Below, one piece after another: positions 63,181-64,000 of a stretch of 64,000 nt of DNA (position 1 is its first letter; each line of letters begins with the position of its first letter). Position numbers and translations under genes: made by a program. The notes beneath the pieces were generated by a model. That model made no database searches. It saw nothing but the letters and a program-made list of their open reading frames with translations, and had not been told where the DNA came from. Source of the stretch: Acidihalobacter yilgarnensis (lineage in GTDB: Bacteria; Pseudomonadota; Gammaproteobacteria; DSM-5130; Acidihalobacteraceae); the NCBI RefSeq assembly GCF_001753245.1, contig NZ_CP017415.1, positions 1,330,501 to 1,394,500 on the forward strand. The letters run 5' to 3'.

Positions 63181-64000
63181 TTATTGCGAGATAAGGCCGG
63201 CAGCCTGGCGCTGGTCGGCGGCGATGCCGGTCCAGTCAATGTCGCCCTGGCCACCGGCGAGCATGCGCAGGAATCGGTCACCGAGCAGGGACGCTAGCGG
63301 CATTGGCATTTCGGCCGCGCGCGCGGCGTCTTGGACCAGGCGCATGTCCTTGGCGCCGAGGCGTAAGGTGAAGCCGGGTGGCGTGAAGCGCTGCTCGACG
63401 ATGGCCTTGCCGTAATTTTGATAGATCGGGCAGGCAAACAGTGTTTGCGTGAGCAACTGATGGACGGCATCAGCGTCGACGCCGTGTTTTTCGGCCAACG
63501 AATAGGCTTCGCTCATCGCCTCGATGGCCGAGGCGATGAGGAAATTGCCGGCGAGCTTGGTGACGTTCGCGGCAGCTGGGTCATCGCCGAACTCGTACAC
63601 CCCCTGGCCCATGGCTGCGAGCAGGGTTTCGAGTCGTGTGCGTGCCGAGGCGGGGCCGGAAAGGCAGAGCCAGAGCTTGCCGGCGCGCGCGGCGTCTGGC
63701 CGGCCGAATACCGGGCAGGCGACGTAGTCCACGCCGTGGGCCTTGTGCCGTTCGGCGAGGCGGGTTGCGGTGGCCGGGCCGAGCGTGCTCATCGACAGAT
63801 GGAGTCCACCTGGCCCCAGGCGCGCCAGTAGCTGATCGTCGAAAAGGCCTTCGACTGCGGCATCGTCGGCCAGCATGCTGATCACGATGCCGCCTTTGGT
63901 GGCGGTGTCGGCTGGATGGTTTGCGATACGGGCGCCCGCGTCGGCAAGCGGGCGCGCCTTATCCTGCGTACGGTTGTAGACGACGAGGGACTGGCCGGAT
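63181..64000 (-). CDS. Beta-hydroxyacid dehydrogenase family protein, 5' end outside window
   Basis: The frame is open to the window end; 272 residues are seen. 3-hydroxyisobutyrate dehydrogenase family: SLVVYNRTQDKARPLADAGA (after the missing Rossmann start), the substrate-binding stretch DYVACPVFGRPDAARAGKLWL, catalytic Lys in VTKLAGNFLIASAIEAMSEA (N-x-x-K region), and a helical C-terminus ending GIAADQRQAAGLISQ. NAD(P)-dependent oxidation of small hydroxy acids or reduction of semialdehydes. The exact substrate cannot be told. Confidence 0.82.
   Translation of the reverse strand, partial: SGQSLVVYNRTQDKARPLADAGARIANHPADTATKGGIVISMLADDAAVEGLFDDQLLARLGPGGLHLSMSTLGPATATRLAERHKAHGVDYVACPVFGRPDAARAGKLWLCLSGPASARTRLETLLAAMGQGVYEFGDDPAAANVTKLAGNFLIASAIEAMSEAYSLAEKHGVDADAVHQLLTQTLFACPIYQNYGKAIVEQRFTPPGFTLRLGAKDMRLVQDAARAAEMPMPLASLLGDRFLRMLAGGQGDIDWTGIAADQRQAAGLISQ

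Noticed and set aside
1-64000. CRISPR array, insertion sequence, prophage or genomic island
   Set aside because: No spaced direct repeats, transposase, integrase or phage genes were seen; the gene content is chromosomal housekeeping and metabolism.

Overview
The window is GC-rich, densely coded chromosomal DNA of a gammaproteobacterium. The best clue is a conserved gammaproteobacterial gene order (yciK, mupP/gph, ubiG, mtaD, mtnA, gyrA, serC, pheA, tyrA, aroA, cmk, rpsA, ihfB, lapA, lapB, pyrF), which I know from Pseudomonas and relatives. Hopanoid-type squalene genes (hpnC, hpnD, hpnE) and a large sulfur-relay locus suggest a sulfur-oxidizing member, for example an Ectothiorhodospiraceae/Acidihalobacter-like bacterium. 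That placement is inference. I see no phage, insertion sequence or CRISPR array. Both ends cut through genes.

Layout. 0-7 kb: end of a thioredoxin-like gene, a small DUF1059-like gene, then a minus-strand block hpnC-hpnD-hpnE-yciK, a PilZ gene, and gph/mupP-ubiG. 7-24 kb: a quinone oxidoreductase, divergent mtaD and mtnA (methylthioadenosine salvage), gyrA, the serine/aromatic amino acid genes, cmk, rpsA, ihfB, lapAB-pyrF and galU. 24-32 kb (minus strand): a signalling operon of an HDOD-histidine kinase, a REC-PAS-GGDEF-EAL protein, a FlhG/FleN-type ParA ATPase with a long C-terminal extension and an ABC-F ATPase, preceded by an SH3-domain protein. A tRNA-Arg(CCT) follows at 32.7 kb.

32.9-42.3 kb (minus strand) is the most distinctive region. 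It has a PhnD-like binding protein, a histidine kinase and an NtrC-type regulator, followed by two 17-bp dyads and a sigma-54 (-24/-12) promoter. Downstream lies a close-packed series: split YeeE/YedE transporter, TusA-like protein, three small membrane proteins (one of 30 residues, one ending in Gly-Gly-Cys), a membrane-anchored rhodanese-fold protein without the catalytic cysteine, two DsrE-like proteins, a 60-residue protein, a periplasmic tandem rhodanese and a c-type cytochrome. Read together, this looks like a regulated system that senses, imports and relays sulfane sulfur. A SulP transporter is divergent from it.

44-64 kb: an NlpC/P60 lipoprotein, a kinase fusion, mrcB, a small lipoprotein, a DinG-family helicase, tsaB, an ACT-domain/dehydrogenase pair, a periplasmic DsrE-like protein, an HDOD-GGDEF protein, a four-gene HlyD/ABC-2 exporter, a cupredoxin-FTR1 iron uptake pair behind a Fur-like box, an Ada-like DNA methyltransferase and a partial beta-hydroxyacid dehydrogenase.

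Sequence quality matters here. aroA (twice), the ABC-F gene (twice), the PilZ gene and the cupredoxin gene are all knocked out of frame in a way that one extra G or C repairs, nearly always in a G/C run. This pattern points to base-calling errors rather than six natural mutations, so these genes should be treated as probably intact.
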